Assembly: GCA_035048495.1 (NCBI GenBank)
Contig: CM068546.1
Location: forward strand, 34,304,674 to 34,368,673
Length of the DNA: 64,000 nucleotides
Direction: 5' to 3'
DNA from: Euptelea pleiosperma
Taxonomy: Eukaryota > Streptophyta > Magnoliopsida > Ranunculales > Eupteleaceae
Positions 34,206 through 45,220 of this stretch are shown here, in pieces. The notes below the pieces were generated by a model that had not been told where the DNA came from, did no database searches, and saw nothing but the letters and a program-made list of their open reading frames with translations. Positions within the stretch are counted from its first letter, which is position 1; each line of letters begins with the position of its first letter. Both the position numbers and the translations under genes were made by a program.

Positions 34206-35593
34206 TGTGGGTGCCGTATTTTCCAGCAAGTCAAATATTGACGCGTGTCACTGGCTTGGCACGTGCGGTCGTGAAAAGATGACGCGTGTTGATAGACAGC
34301 ACGCGAGAGTAAATGCGCCGGAGGCATCATCAGGAGCCATAAACTGCCCAATCGTGTCACACAACTTCTATTAATTAGAAGTACCACGTGTCAGGATGGA
34401 ATGATCGACATATTGAGGCAATGCTAACAGAATGCATTAACGTTTCAGCCTTTAATATGTCGGAAAACATTCAATCTTGCCCGACATATTTATTGTTGAT
34501 CTCCTTGACGGGATCTATTTCAATCTCGTCCTAGCAAGGTCATATTTTAATCTCGTCCCGGCAAGGTCATATGACTTGTTGGATGAATATATCCTGACAA
34601 GGTCAACAGACTTACTTGACGGGATCTATTTCAATCTCATCCCAGCAAGGTCATATGACTTGTTAGATGCATATATTCCGACAATGTCAATAGACTTACT
34701 TGACGGGACCTATTTCAATCTCATCCCGGCAAGGTCATATGACTTGTTGGATGAATATATCCCGACAAGGTCGACAGACTTACTTGATGGGATCTATTTC
34801 AATCTCATCCCGGCAAGGTCATATGACTTGTTGGATGCATATATTCCGACAAGGTCAAAAGACTTACTTGACGGGATTTATTTCAATCTCATCCCGGCAA
34901 GGTCATATGACTTGTTGAATGCATATATTTCGACAAGGTCAATAGACTTACTTGACGGGATCTATTTCCATCTCATCCCGGCAAGGCCAGATAAGGTCAA
35001 ATGATTTACGTGGCGAGATCTCCTACGTACGAGGTAAGTATTCTGAACACAATCGATTTCTTAACCAATGAGTATTGGTCACAAGGCAGCTAGTTGAACT
35101 ATCACGAATTCGATATCTCCTTGTCCAAATACCTGACACGAAGGATGCCACCTCAGTGTCACTTCAGTTATTTCAGGTATAACCGAATTAGGGAAGTCAA
35201 GATCTAACCAGAAGATTCTGTTTTATAACAGAATCCATCTGAGTCATCGTTGACTGATAATGACTAGACACGTGGAAGGTGAGTCACGTCAGTTCTAAGG
35301 GTATAAATATGAGACCCTCAGAACTGAAGAAAGGATCTTGCTCTCCAGATCCAGATAGCCTAAACTCTGAAACATTTTACTATTTTCGTGAACCCTGTTA
35401 CCATTTCTAAGCTGACTTGAGCGTCGGAGTCTTGTGAACAGGTACAACCATATCTCATCTTGAGATCATCCTATCCTTCGCAGAGGAGAAAACAGTTTCA
35501 TCATGGAGCATCAGAGTCGTTCAATCATCACCAAAATCCAAATCGTCTGACCTCAAAGATTGTGTGGGTTAGATCAAATATTTTTCCCCCACA
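34206..35593 (+). mobile_element. Solo LTR, 1388 bp, with 5-bp TSD
   Basis: Begins TGTGGGTGCCG and ends TTCCCCCACA (TG...CA with inverted TGTGGG/CCCACA). ATATC flanks both sides (34201-34205, 35594-35598). The unit-5 copy of the host MITE reads straight through this point (cgatatctatacta), proving insertion after the unit 4/5 duplication. A TATA-like 'gtataaatatgagac' near 35301 fits an LTR promoter. No internal retroelement genes, so a solo LTR from recombination. An 84-bp tandem array lies inside. Confidence 0.85.
34502..35000 (+). repeat. 84-bp tandem repeat array inside the solo LTR
   Basis: Units beginning 'cttgacgggatctatttcaa' start at 34615, 34699, 34783, 34867 and 34951, exactly 84 bp apart, with a variant unit at 34502 containing 29 extra bases. 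Because 84 is a multiple of three, a 175-codon frame stays open, but it is not a gene. Confidence 0.9.
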
Positions 35594-36034
35594 ATATCTA
35601 TACTAAACAAATATTTATTTAATTCTATAAAGGTATTTAAATATATATTATTTAAATATATGCCTTATATATTATACACATATAGGATCGGATCAGTCCC
35701 GGACCGATCTAATAATATCGAATCAATTCCGAAACTAAATTTTATTGATCCGATCTGGTCCAGATCGATTGGATTTCTTATCGGATCGGCACCAAATTAA
35801 TACCAATCCGACTCGAACCCGATCCATTGCCATCCCTAATTATAAGTGAAATCCTCATATGCTAATTCATGCCTGGTTGAACACTGATCAAATCACAACC
35901 TTAGGATGTCTGAACTTTTCTCTAATAGCCACGTAAGCGTTAGTTCTGTATTGGAAATTATATTGGCCGGCTTCCAGACAGATGTACTGAATGCCACTTG
36001 TATAAGGTGCAAGTCTCAGACCATCATATAATAC

Positions 36035-36226
36035 GGACAAATCTAGTATGCAACTGTTTTCAGACTTAAAAGTATGTGAACATTGTCATCACCGTCGGAT
36101 GTTCATTGAAAAATGTGTTATTTCAACGTTTTCGAAAAAATTATTTTGTATATTACAAACACGTTTTTCAAGGGACATCCAACAATACTGACAATGTTTG
36201 CAAACAGTTGCATACTAGATTTGTCC
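36035..36226. mobile_element. Mutator-like MITE with 9-bp TSD (unit 4)
   Basis: Inverted ends GGACAAATCTAGTATGCAAC and GTTGCATACTAGATTTGTCC; identical 9-bp flanks ATATAATAC (36026-36034, 36227-36235), typical of Mutator-like elements. The empty site is preserved in units 2 ('ccatataatacccc') and 3 ('catataatatccc'). The unit 5 copy is at 42415-42591. Confidence 0.88.
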
Positions 36227-36267
36227 ATATAATACCCCTTAATATCACCAAAAAATAAAAGGAAAAA

Positions 36268-36657
36268 GATGTAACAAGGTATGCCTGAAACTGTTCATTT
36301 GCGGAAGAGGCATTTTTGGTAGTCACCGCTGCCATCTGGGCCCACTGACCGCTTGGATGTTTATCTCACCCCTTGATGGATATACATACCAAAAATCACC
36401 TTGATTGGCAATCTATAACCATTGGATTTTAACACTTTTTAGCACCATTTAAGGTGTTCTTATAGCCGTTGAATACAACCATATTTTGAGTACTAAAATC
36501 AACGGCTGAAAATCATTAAACAATCTGATTTTTTGTATTAATGTCTATTAAAGTGTGGGCTAAACATCTATGCGGTCAGTTGGCCCAGATGGCAGTGCTG
36601 ACTACCAAAAATGCCGCTTCCGCAAATGAAAAGATCTCAGGTATACCTTGTTACATC
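36268..36657. repeat. Foldback MITE with GATGTAACAAGGTAT ends
   Basis: 15-bp perfect inverted ends GATGTAACAAGGTAT / ATACCTTGTTACATC, with further pairing through 'catttgcggaag' and 'cttccgcaaatg', around a variant of the recurrent core. In unit 5 only the first end remains (near 42604), so that copy has suffered a deletion. Relatives: 49113-50294 and 50696-51013. Confidence 0.8.
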
Positions 36658-36772
36658 ACGACCCAAAATAAAATTTAATACCCCTTAATATATTATTTTT
36701 ACCATTTTTTCTAGCTAAGGAAGTATTTTTTTTTTTCTTGTGACATCAGCGATGAGAGCACAATGTTTCAGG

Positions 36773-37016
36773 CAAGGTTTAAAAATCTACCGTTTTACGG
36801 ATTCGGACCTACCCCGTTACGTTACATACCGTTAAAATTTAAAACGCCCAGAAAATAACGGTCGTTATATGTCCGTTATAACGAAAATAACAAACGTTAT
36901 TTTCTGAAAAAATTTGAATTTCAGCGCCTTTTTTCCTATTTTTTTTCCCTGAACGTTTTTTTTTCCGTTATAACGGTTAAGCCCTCAGACCGTTATAACG
37001 GTCCTTTTAAACCCTG
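36773..37016. mobile_element. CAAGG-family hAT-like MITE, unit 4
   Basis: CAAGGTTTAAAA start, CTTTTAAACCCTG end, GTTTCAGG duplicated on both sides (36765-36772, 37017-37024). The interior has many CCGTTATAACGG-type palindromes. Unit 3 has the empty site 'atgtttgaggtgag' at about 30023. Confidence 0.88.
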
Positions 37017-37047
37017 GTTTCAGGCGGGAAGTGGGAACACGATTTTT

Positions 37048-37199
37048 GGTCAAAGTCAATTGTTTAGCAGTCGTTATTGCTGTGATTTTTTAATTAGTAC
37101 CGTCCGATTTGTTTAGTAGTAATTACCGCATCGGATCATTCTAGAATAGATGACCGGAGACCTCTTATCTGAACTTCCCCCTTATAAATTCCCAAGAAC
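37048..37199 (+). promoter_or_regulatory. Promoter of GSTF copy 4
   Basis: Paired W-box cores GGTCAAAGTCAA at 37048-37059 and TATAAAT at 37183, 124 bp apart; the ATG follows at 37250. The leader has only a short CT stretch. Almost identical to copy 5. Confidence 0.6.
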
Positions 37200-37249
37200 C
37201 TCGGCCTAGAGAAACATCTCTCTTACTCTCAAACCTAAATCGGAGGGTC

Positions 37250-38068
37250 ATGGCAGTTCTGAAAGTTCATGGAAGCGAATATTCAACGGCGACGATGCGA
37301 GTTTTGGCTTGCCTTCATGAGAAAGAACTCGAGTTCGAGTTCGTTCCCGTGGACATGAAAGCCGGAGAGCACAAAAAGGAACCTTTTCTTTCTCTCAACG
37401 TAATAATAATTTAATAAAATTAAACAATTTTTTTATTTATTCTTTTAATTGTTCTGAGTTCTAACTCGTGTGTTTGCTTTGAGTAGCCGTTCGGTCAGGT
37501 TCCGGCTTTTGAAGACGGTGATCTGAAGCTATTCGGTGAGTCCCGCTGTAATACGCACAGATGGATGATCTGTGCAAGATAGCATTGAGTCTTGACTAAA
37601 TTGAGATTTTGTTTTGCAGAATCGAGGGCGATAACGAGATATATAGCGTATGAGTACGCAGGGAGTGGGACCCTGCTTGTCCACACGGACGCAAAGAAGA
37701 TGGCGTGTGCGACAGTAGGGATGGAGGTGGAGGCCCACCAGTTCAACCCAGCGGCTTCGAAACTGGCCTGGGAGCTAGCTGCAAAGCCATGGTTTGGCTT
37801 GGTTACGGATGGAGCCATTGTGGAGGAGAATGAAGCCAAGCTGGCTAAGGTTCTTGACGTGTACGAGACTCGGCTTAGTAAGACCAAGTACTTGGCTGGG
37901 GAGAGTTTTAGTTTATCTGATCTGCACCACCTCCCTGAAATTCATTATCTCATGGAGACGACAGTTAAGAAGCTCTTCGAGTCGCGCCCACATGTTAGTG
38001 CCTGGTGCGACGATATCCTGGCTCGGCCTGCTTGGTCAAAGGTCGTGGAGATGCAGAAGAAAGCCTAG
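37250..38068 (+). CDS. Phi-class glutathione S-transferase, copy 4
   Basis: Exons 37250-37399, 37487-37535 and 37620-38068, 215 aa. Catalytic Ser12 ([10 protein letters not shown]), His41-Lys42 (GEHKKEPF), Gln54 (PFGQVPAF) and Glu67-Ser68 are intact. Shares with copy 5 the changes Val10 to Glu, Ala15 to Thr and Phe19 to Leu near the active site, so these arose before the 4/5 duplication. Its own differences include [10 protein letters not shown] and [10 protein letters not shown]. The promoter and several kilobases on both sides match copy 5, marking the most recent duplication of the array. 'caataaaataaaa' follows the stop. Intact and probably functional. Confidence 0.95.
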
Positions 38069-38559
38069 GCTATAGCCAATTTTCTTCTTGTTCAATAAAA
38101 TAAAATGTTGTTGAATGTTGAATTGATGTCGGTTCTGTTCTGTTTTGATGTTAATGTCAAACCCTACATGCTTGTCTTGGTAGTAGAAATTAGAAACTAC
38201 ATAGTTAAGTAAGGACTAGTGGGCCCATACATCCATAGGTCAAACTTCAAAGTCTCGGCTTATCCCTGTCTGGATCCGGAGCCCACAGATCTGATCCAGA
38301 CCAGGCTCTATCTCACGGCTCTCGCCCCGAGATCACTGTTTAACAAAGGATTTCCACTTTGTCTCGGGCGAGATGGGCCGATCCCGTTCTGGATCGAGAT
38401 TGGAACCCACCGATACAGCCTCCCATCCCGAGGCTTAAATAAGAAAGGGAAAGTTTCAACTCAAAGGGCAGTTTTGAAAGATTAGCTTGAAAGGGCGAAT
38501 CTATAAATTGTGGGAACTTTAATTTTCAAATAAGAAAACCAAAGGAGAAATGAACTCAA

Positions 38560-39972
38560 GGGTCTGTTTGGCAACCAGATACGGATTTGGAATTGAAAAT
38601 AGAATTTCAAGATTTGTGATTTCTAAAAATTTGAATTTGAAGAATTAAAATTTATTGTGTTTGGTTGCACCGGGGAAATTACTTAGAATTCGCAATGAAT
38701 TCAAATTTTCGTTGTTTGGACATCTAACATAATTGAAATTTCTATCCATCTACATAAGATAAATATCATCTCATGAACTTTGTGTTATAACGACTGTTAT
38801 TTTTTTTGTCATCCGTCAATTAAATGTTATCGATGCTAATTTAAAGAAATTTTTTTAAAATAATAATTAAAATTATTTTGATAATTTTTTGACTATGATT
38901 AACCTATATATGTCAAAATATCAATGGCTAAAGCCTAAGTGGCACATGAGGCAACAAATACAGATGTCCATTATCAAAACTACTGATGGACCTCATTCTG
39001 AGCGTGCCATGTGGCACATTATTAGAGACAATAGACCGTAGTGATGTTTATCATATCCCTAGGTGGACCTACATACTAAAAATCAGGTTGTTTAGTTATT
39101 TATAACCTTTAGATTTGAGTACCCCAAATAATGCTAGATATTTCATAGTTAAAAATCAACCTATAAAAGACAATCCAATGGTTATAAATCACTAATACTA
39201 TATGGATATTTATCCCAACCTTAGGTGTACCTACATACTAAAAATAAGGTTGGTTAGTTATTTATAAGCTTTGGATCCTCATACCCCAACTAATGCTAGA
39301 AATCCAACAGTTAAAAATCAACCCGTAAAAGATACCAATCCAACAGTTAGATACATACCTAAGTAGACTTAAAAACTAAAATCAGGTTGATTAGTTATCT
39401 CTCAACATGGATCTTTATACCCCCAACTAATGTTATATATCCTACGGTTAAAAATCAACCCATAAAAGACATCAATCAAACGGTTATAAATGTGTAATCC
39501 GTTGATGAACCACAATATGAGCTACATGGCACATTAGTAGACCACGGACCATATGGATGTTTGTCCCATCCGTAGGTAGACTTACATGCTAAAAATCAGG
39601 CTGGTTAAAATTTTTTAACCTTTGGATTTAAGTACCCCAAATAATGCTAGATATCACACGGTTAAGAATCAACCAAAACAGATACAACAATCCAACGGTT
39701 TCAAATAACTAATCTTGCTGATTTTTTATTTATAGGTCCACCTAGAGATGAGTGTGAGTGGAGCCCGATAAAAAATCTTTTGAATTTCTCCGCGCAGAAA
39801 TAGAATTCGAAGAATTAGAAGTTTCTTCTCCCCCTTAAAACTTCTAATTTTGGGAAAAATCACGGAATTGGAAATATAATTTCTAAAATTCGGTCCTCCC
39901 AAACGCAAAGATTTGTGATTCCAAGAATCACAAATCCAAATCCGGCTCAATTCCAAGTTACCAAACAGACCC
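38560..39972. mobile_element. TIR element with GGGTCTGTTTGG ends, private to unit 4
   Basis: Inverted ends GGGTCTGTTTGGCAAC and the near complement 'gttaccaaacagaccc', extending through 'gatttggaattg'-type subterminal repeats; CAA flanks both sides (38557-38559, 39973-39975). The interior holds three or more copies of a decayed foldback core (39000-39740). No transposase. Absent from unit 5. Confidence 0.7.
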
Positions 39973-41370
39973 CAAGGGTATTTTGGAAATAAAAGAAAAA
40001 AATGCTTTCATAAACCTCTCAGGGTCGAGTTGGATATAATAGGTCAACAGTGTTTGACACAAAACCGGTATAGCACCAATAAAGCCGCACCATATGTACA
40101 TAAGAAAGTTCATAGCATGCCAAGTGGATAGGGATGTTAATAGAATGGGTTTGAGTCGGATTAGTGCTGATTTGGACTTGATCTGATATGAAAATATGAC
40201 GCCCTCAATAAAATTTTACCTGATCAAAAAAAAATTATACGCTGATCCAATCCGATTCATTAAATAAAAAAGAATTAATTTAAATTTTATGTTTTATCCA
40301 CTCAAAATTAAAATAATATATAATAATGACAAAAATACATATAAAAAGGTAAAATTGTCTTTATAATTACATATATTATATCATATTTTACTAATATATA
40401 TATATATATATATTGGATTGGTACATGTCCAATCCGAAAAGAAATCAGATCAATATAAATGGATCAGGTACCGATCCGGGATTCTAGACCCAAAATTATT
40501 TGATCGGATTTTCGGGTTGATCCGATCCATTGACAACCCTACAACATCTAACAAATATTTGTATTAGACAATCATCTTTTCCCAAAAAGTGGTCTAATGT
40601 TTGCAGCCTAAACGTGACTACAAATAATATTAACTCTCTCATCCTCCTTGGTCTCCTCCGCCAACCCTCCCCTCCATAACTACAAATATTTTCCACCCCT
40701 CCATAACTACAAATATTTTCCAACAAATGTTTATCATTCATCGAGCAGGGCTACCCAATAATTTTTTGCCAAAAAGTAGTCTCGTGTTTGGCCAAAATGT
40801 AGCTACAAACAATTGGCAAATGACTCTCTCATCCCCCTTGGTCTCCTCCAACAGCTCTCTCCTCCCTAACCATACAATTATTTTCCAACAAATGTTTGTC
40901 ATTGCAAACATTTGATTATCAAATATTTACCTACAAGCATTTTCTTGCAAACTACAGAAAAGATACCGAGTAGGAATTTAGACCCAACCATTTTTGTCAA
41001 AAAGTGGTCTAATATTTGCAACCAAAATGTGGGTGCAAACAATAGGCAAATGACTTTCTCATCCACCTATCATGTGGAAGCGGATGCAGCTGAATCCAAT
41101 TGCTACCGATTTTGTTACTCGCCACTGCCTTCTGGGCCCACTGACCGCATGGATGCGTACCCTACCCCTTGGTGGATATACACACCTAGGATAATATACG
41201 GGGTAGGCCCGGCCAAGCCACCGGTGCGTCGTAATGTAAACAAGCCAGACTAGGGGAACTCTATTCAATTGAACGGGCCTGGAGGAGGGCGGGAGAGCAC
41301 AAAAGGAAGAGGGGAACACTATCCAATTGGACAGGCCTGGCCTGACAATTGGGGTGGGGGCCAACTGATG
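39973..41370. repeat. Downstream DNA of unit 4
   Basis: 40128-40540 is a hAT-like repeat ('tagggatgttaat' start, 'ttgacaaccctac' end, GATCCGAT-rich). 40545-41070 holds three partial copies of a 'caacaaatgtttgtcatt...ccaaaaagtggtctaat' repeat, also at 31730-31915, 32290-32455 and 44700-44870. 41080-41370 is the unit-end sequence repeated at 33200 and 44930. No gene is recognised. Confidence 0.55.
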
Positions 41371-41886
41371 GGCTGGACTCTTTATTGTTTGGGCCGGGCT
41401 TAGGTCTAGCGGACTTTGGAAGGCTAAGCTCAGCGTGGCCTAACCCGAACTAGAATTGGAAAAGTCAGGCCTGAAGCCCAAGCCCAAGATTTAAATTTTT
41501 CTAGCTCAAGCTCCCTCTTCCCCCTTCTTCTCCTATTGCTCCCTCTACAAACTCCATAATTTGTATATGATCTCTGATCCTCCTCTTACCTAAGAGTTGG
41601 AATGTCTTTGCAAGTACCACTTAACATCCGATCAACAGAGGAAGCAACATTTCAACTCTTCTCGACAAAGCCACCTTGATGATCGTGAGGTGAAGAAATT
41701 TAATTTCCTACGCCACATCACTAATCAGGCTAATATTCAGAATCCTAGTCCACTCAGTGGTGGATCAAACATGGTCAATGAGCCCGATAGAGTGCCACAT
41801 GGCATTTTTGGAGTGAAACATCAAACTTTGATATCCTTTATGATCTTCCATCACGTACCACACTCCTCTAGCTAGTGCACTCTAAG

Positions 41887-42055
41887 TAGGGCTGGTAATG
41901 GATCTGATCAAACCCGAGATCCAATCCGAAAAAACTGAATCCGGAACTTTAATTTTTGTTATCAGATCGGTACGGGATTACAGATTGTCGATCCGACCTC
42001 TTATCTGATCGGTACCGGATTGACCTTGTTCCGATCCGAGACCCGATATCTATAC

Positions 42056-42086
<31 letters not shown>

Positions 42087-42218
42087 TTAATTCTATAAAA
42101 GTACTTAAATATATATTATTTAAATATATGCCTTATATATTATACACAGATAGGATCCGATCGGATCGGTACCAAATCAGTACCAATTCGACTCGAACTC
42201 GATCCATTGCCAGCCATA
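41887..42218. mobile_element. hAT MITE, unit 5 allele without the LTR
   Basis: TAGGGCTGGTAATGGATC start, GATCCATTGCCAGCCATA end, flanks ACTCTAAG and ATTATAAG (6 of 8). Same insertion as 34030-35838, but the LTR site is empty and carries a TA tract near 42055-42082. Confidence 0.8.
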
Positions 42219-42414
42219 ATTATAAGTGAAATCCCCATATGTTAATTCATGCCTAGTTGAACACTGATCAAATCACAACCTTAGGATGTATGAACTTTTC
42301 TCTAATAGCCACGTAAGCGTTAGTTCTATATCAGAAATTACATTGGCCGGCTTCCAGATAGATGTACTGAATGCCATTTGTATAAGGTGCAGGTCTCATA
42401 CCACCGTATAATCC

Positions 42415-42591
42415 TGACAAATCTAGTATGCAACTGTTTTCAATGCGAACATTGTCATCACTGTTGGATGTCCATTGAAAAATGTGTTATTTCAACGAAA
42501 AAGAAATATTTTATATATTAAAAACACGTTTTTCAAGGGACATCCAACTATACTGATAATGTTTGTAAACAGTTGAATACTAGATTTGTCC
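42415..42591. mobile_element. Mutator-like MITE, unit 5 copy
   Basis: Same element and position as 36035-36226 with small internal deletions; the ends read TGACAAATCTAG and CTAGATTTGTCC. The flanking DNA on the right is altered by a later deletion. Confidence 0.75.
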
Positions 42592-42716
42592 ATATAAGGA
42601 AAAAGATGTAACAAGGTATAGTACCCCTTAATATATTATTTTTACCATTTTTTCTAGCTAAGGAAGTATTTTTTTTTTTTCTTGTGACATCAACGATGAG
42701 AGCACTATGTTTCAGG

Positions 42717-42983
42717 CAAGGTTTAAAAATCTGCCGTTGTACGGATTCGGACCTACCCCGTTACGTTACGTACCGTTAAAATTTAAAACACCCAGAAAAT
42801 AAGGGTCGTTATATATCCGTTATAACGAAAATAACAAACGTTATTTTCTGAAAAAATTTGGAATTTCAAATTTCAAAATTTGAATTTCAGCGCCTTTTTT
42901 CCTATTTTTTTTCCCTGAACGTTTTTTTTTCCGTTATAACGGTTAAGCCCTCAGACCGTTATAACGGTCCCTTTTAAACCTTG
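42717..42983. mobile_element. CAAGG-family hAT-like MITE, unit 5
   Basis: Perfect 12-bp inverted ends CAAGGTTTAAAA / TTTTAAACCTTG with GTTTCAGG on both sides (42709-42716, 42984-42991). Best-preserved member of the family in the window. Confidence 0.9.
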
Positions 42984-43014
42984 GTTTCAGGTGGGAAGTG
43001 GGAACACGATTTTT

Positions 43015-43166
43015 GGTCAAAGTCAATTGTTTAGCAGTCGTTATTGCTCTGATTTTTTAATTAGTACCGTCTGATTTGTTTATTAGTAATTACCGCATCG
43101 GATCATTCTAGAATAGATGACCGGAGACCTCTTATCTGAACTTCCCCCTTATAAATTCCCAAGAAC
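43015..43166 (+). promoter_or_regulatory. Promoter of GSTF copy 5
   Basis: Paired W-box cores at 43015-43026, TATAAAT at 43150, ATG at 43217. Spacing is the same as in copy 4. Confidence 0.6.
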
Positions 43167-43216
43167 CTCGGCCTAGAGAAACATCTCTCTTACTCTCAAA
43201 CCTAAATCGGAGGGTC

Positions 43217-44034
43217 ATGGCAGTTCTGAAAGTTCATGGAAGCGAATATTCAACGGCGACGATGCGAGTTTTGGCTTGCCTTCATGAGAAAGAACTCGAG
43301 TTCGAGTTCGTTCCCGTGGACATGAAAGCCGGAGAGCACAAAAAGGAACCTTTTCTTTCTCTCAACGTAATAATAATTTAATAAAATTAAACAATTTTTT
43401 ATTTATTCTTTTAAATGTTCTGAGTTCTAACTCGTGTGTTTGCTTTGAGTAGCCGTTCGGTCTGGTTCCGGCTTTTGAAGACGGTGATCTGAAGCTTTTC
43501 GGTGAGTCCCGCTATAATACGCACAGATGGATGATCTGTGCAAGATAGCATTGAGTCTTGACTAAATTGAGATTTTGTTTTGCAGAATCGAGGGCGATAA
43601 CGAGATATATAGCGTATGAGTACGCAGGGAGTGGGACCCAGCTTATCTACGCGGACACAAAGAAGATGGCGTGTGCGACAGTAGGGATGGAGGTGGAGGC
43701 CCACCAGTTCAACCCAGCGGCTTCGAAACTGGCCTGGGAGCTAGCTGCGAAGCCATGGTTTGGCTTGGTTACGGATGGAGCCATTGTGGAGGAGAATGAA
43801 GCCAAGCTGGCTAAGGTTCTTGACGTGTACGAGACTCGGCTTAGTAAGACCAAGTACTTGGCTGGGGAGAGTTTTAGCTTATCTGATCTGCACCACCTCC
43901 CTGAAATTCATTATCTCACGGGGACGACAGCTAAGAAGCTCTTCGAGTCGCGCCCACATGTCAGTGCCTGGTGCGACGATATCTTGGCTCGGCCTGCTTG
44001 GTCAAAGGTCGCGGAGATGCAGAAGAAAGCCTAG
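43217..44034 (+). CDS. Phi-class glutathione S-transferase, copy 5 (Gln54 to Leu)
   Basis: Exons 43217-43366, 43453-43501 and 43586-44034, 215 aa, all splice sites intact. Nearly identical to copy 4, but the middle exon reads PFGLVPAF: codon 54 is CTG (Leu) where every other copy in the window has Gln. That Gln aligns with Gln53 of Arabidopsis GSTF2 (numbered without Met), a direct glutathione ligand, so glutathione affinity may be reduced. Catalytic Ser12, His41-Lys42 and Glu67-Ser68 remain. Other differences from copy 4 are [10 protein letters not shown] and LTGTTAKK. The frame is fully open, so this may be a recently altered enzyme or the first step to loss. Confidence 0.94.
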
Positions 44035-45220
44035 GCTATAGCCAATTTTCTTCTTCTTCAATAAAATAAAATGTTGTTGGATGTTGAATTGATGTCGGTT
44101 CTGTTCTGTTCTGTTTGGATGTTAATGTCAAACCTTACATACTTGTCTTGGTAGTAGAAATTAGAAATTACGCAGTTAATTAAGGACTAGTGGGCCCATA
44201 CACCCATACTTCAAAGTCTCGGTCTATCCCTGTCTGGATCCGGCGATTCGGATCATCGGAGCCCACAGATCCGATCCAGACCAGGCACTATCTCCCGGCT
44301 CTCCCCCTGAGATCACTGTTTAACAAAGGATTTCCACTTTGTCTTGGGCGAGATGGGCCAATCCCGTTCTGGATCGGGATCGGAACCCACCAATCCAGCC
44401 TCGAATCCCGAGGCTTAAATAAGAAAGGGAAAGTTTCAGCTCAAAGGGCAGTTTTAGTTTGAAATCAAAATTTAAGTAATATATAATAATGACAAAAATA
44501 CATATAAAAAGGTAAAATTGTCTTTATAATTACATATATTATATCATATTTTAGTAAGATAATATATATATACACACACACACATCGAAAGGAAATCAGA
44601 TCAATATAAATGGACCCCCAGGTACGGATCCGGGATTCTACACCCAAAATTATCTGATCGGATTTTCGGGTTGATCCGATCCATTGACAGCCCTACAACA
44701 TCTAACAAATATTTGCATTAGACAATCATATTTTCCCAAAAAGTGGTCTAATGGTTGCAGCCAAAACGTGACTACAAATAATAGGAACTCTCTCATCCTC
44801 CTTGATCTCCTCCACCAGCCCTCCCCTCCATAACTAGAACATATTTTCTCACAAATGTCCGTCACATTCATTCAAATCAAGTAGTCTAATTAATGTTTAA
44901 TTGACCTGTCACGTGGAGAGCAGATGCAACTGAATCCAATTGTTACCGATTTTTGTTACTCGCCACTGCCTTCTGGGCCCACTGACCGCATGGATGTGTA
45001 CCCTACCCCTTGGTGGATATATACACCTAGGGCTATATACAGGGTAGGCCCGGGCCAAGCCGCTGGTGCGTCGTAATGTAAACAAGCCAGACTAGGGGAA
45101 CTCTATTCAATTGAACGGGCCTGGAGGAGGGCGGGAAGAGGGGAACACTATCCAATTGCACGGGCCTGGCCTGACAATTGGGGTGGAGGCCAACTGATGG
45201 GCTGGACTCCAAATTTCAAT
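44035..45220. repeat. Downstream DNA of unit 5
   Basis: Matches unit 4 downstream (38080-38500, then 40300-41370) but without the 38560 element. Contains a CA/TA microsatellite near 44565-44583. The unit ends at 'gatgggctggactcc', after which similarity stops. Confidence 0.6.

Larger units (their letters stand above)
34030..35838. mobile_element. hAT MITE in unit 4, split by a solo LTR
   Basis: Ends TAGGGCTGGCAATGGATCGG and CGATCCATTGCCATCCCTA are inverted repeats; ATTATAAG flanks both sides exactly (34022-34029, 35839-35846). Single ATTATAAG empty sites are at 18247 and 29759. The unit-5 allele of the same insertion is 41887-42218. A 1388-bp LTR is nested inside. Confidence 0.88.

Noticed and set aside
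34477..35004. 175-codon open frame of 28-residue repeats
   Set aside because: It is the translation of an 84-bp tandem array inside a solo LTR; the frame is open only because the period is divisible by three.
33500..45200. Regular repeats considered as a CRISPR array or centromeric satellite
   Set aside because: Spacing is kilobase-scale, flanks are plant transposons and genes, and no short direct repeats with unique spacers exist.
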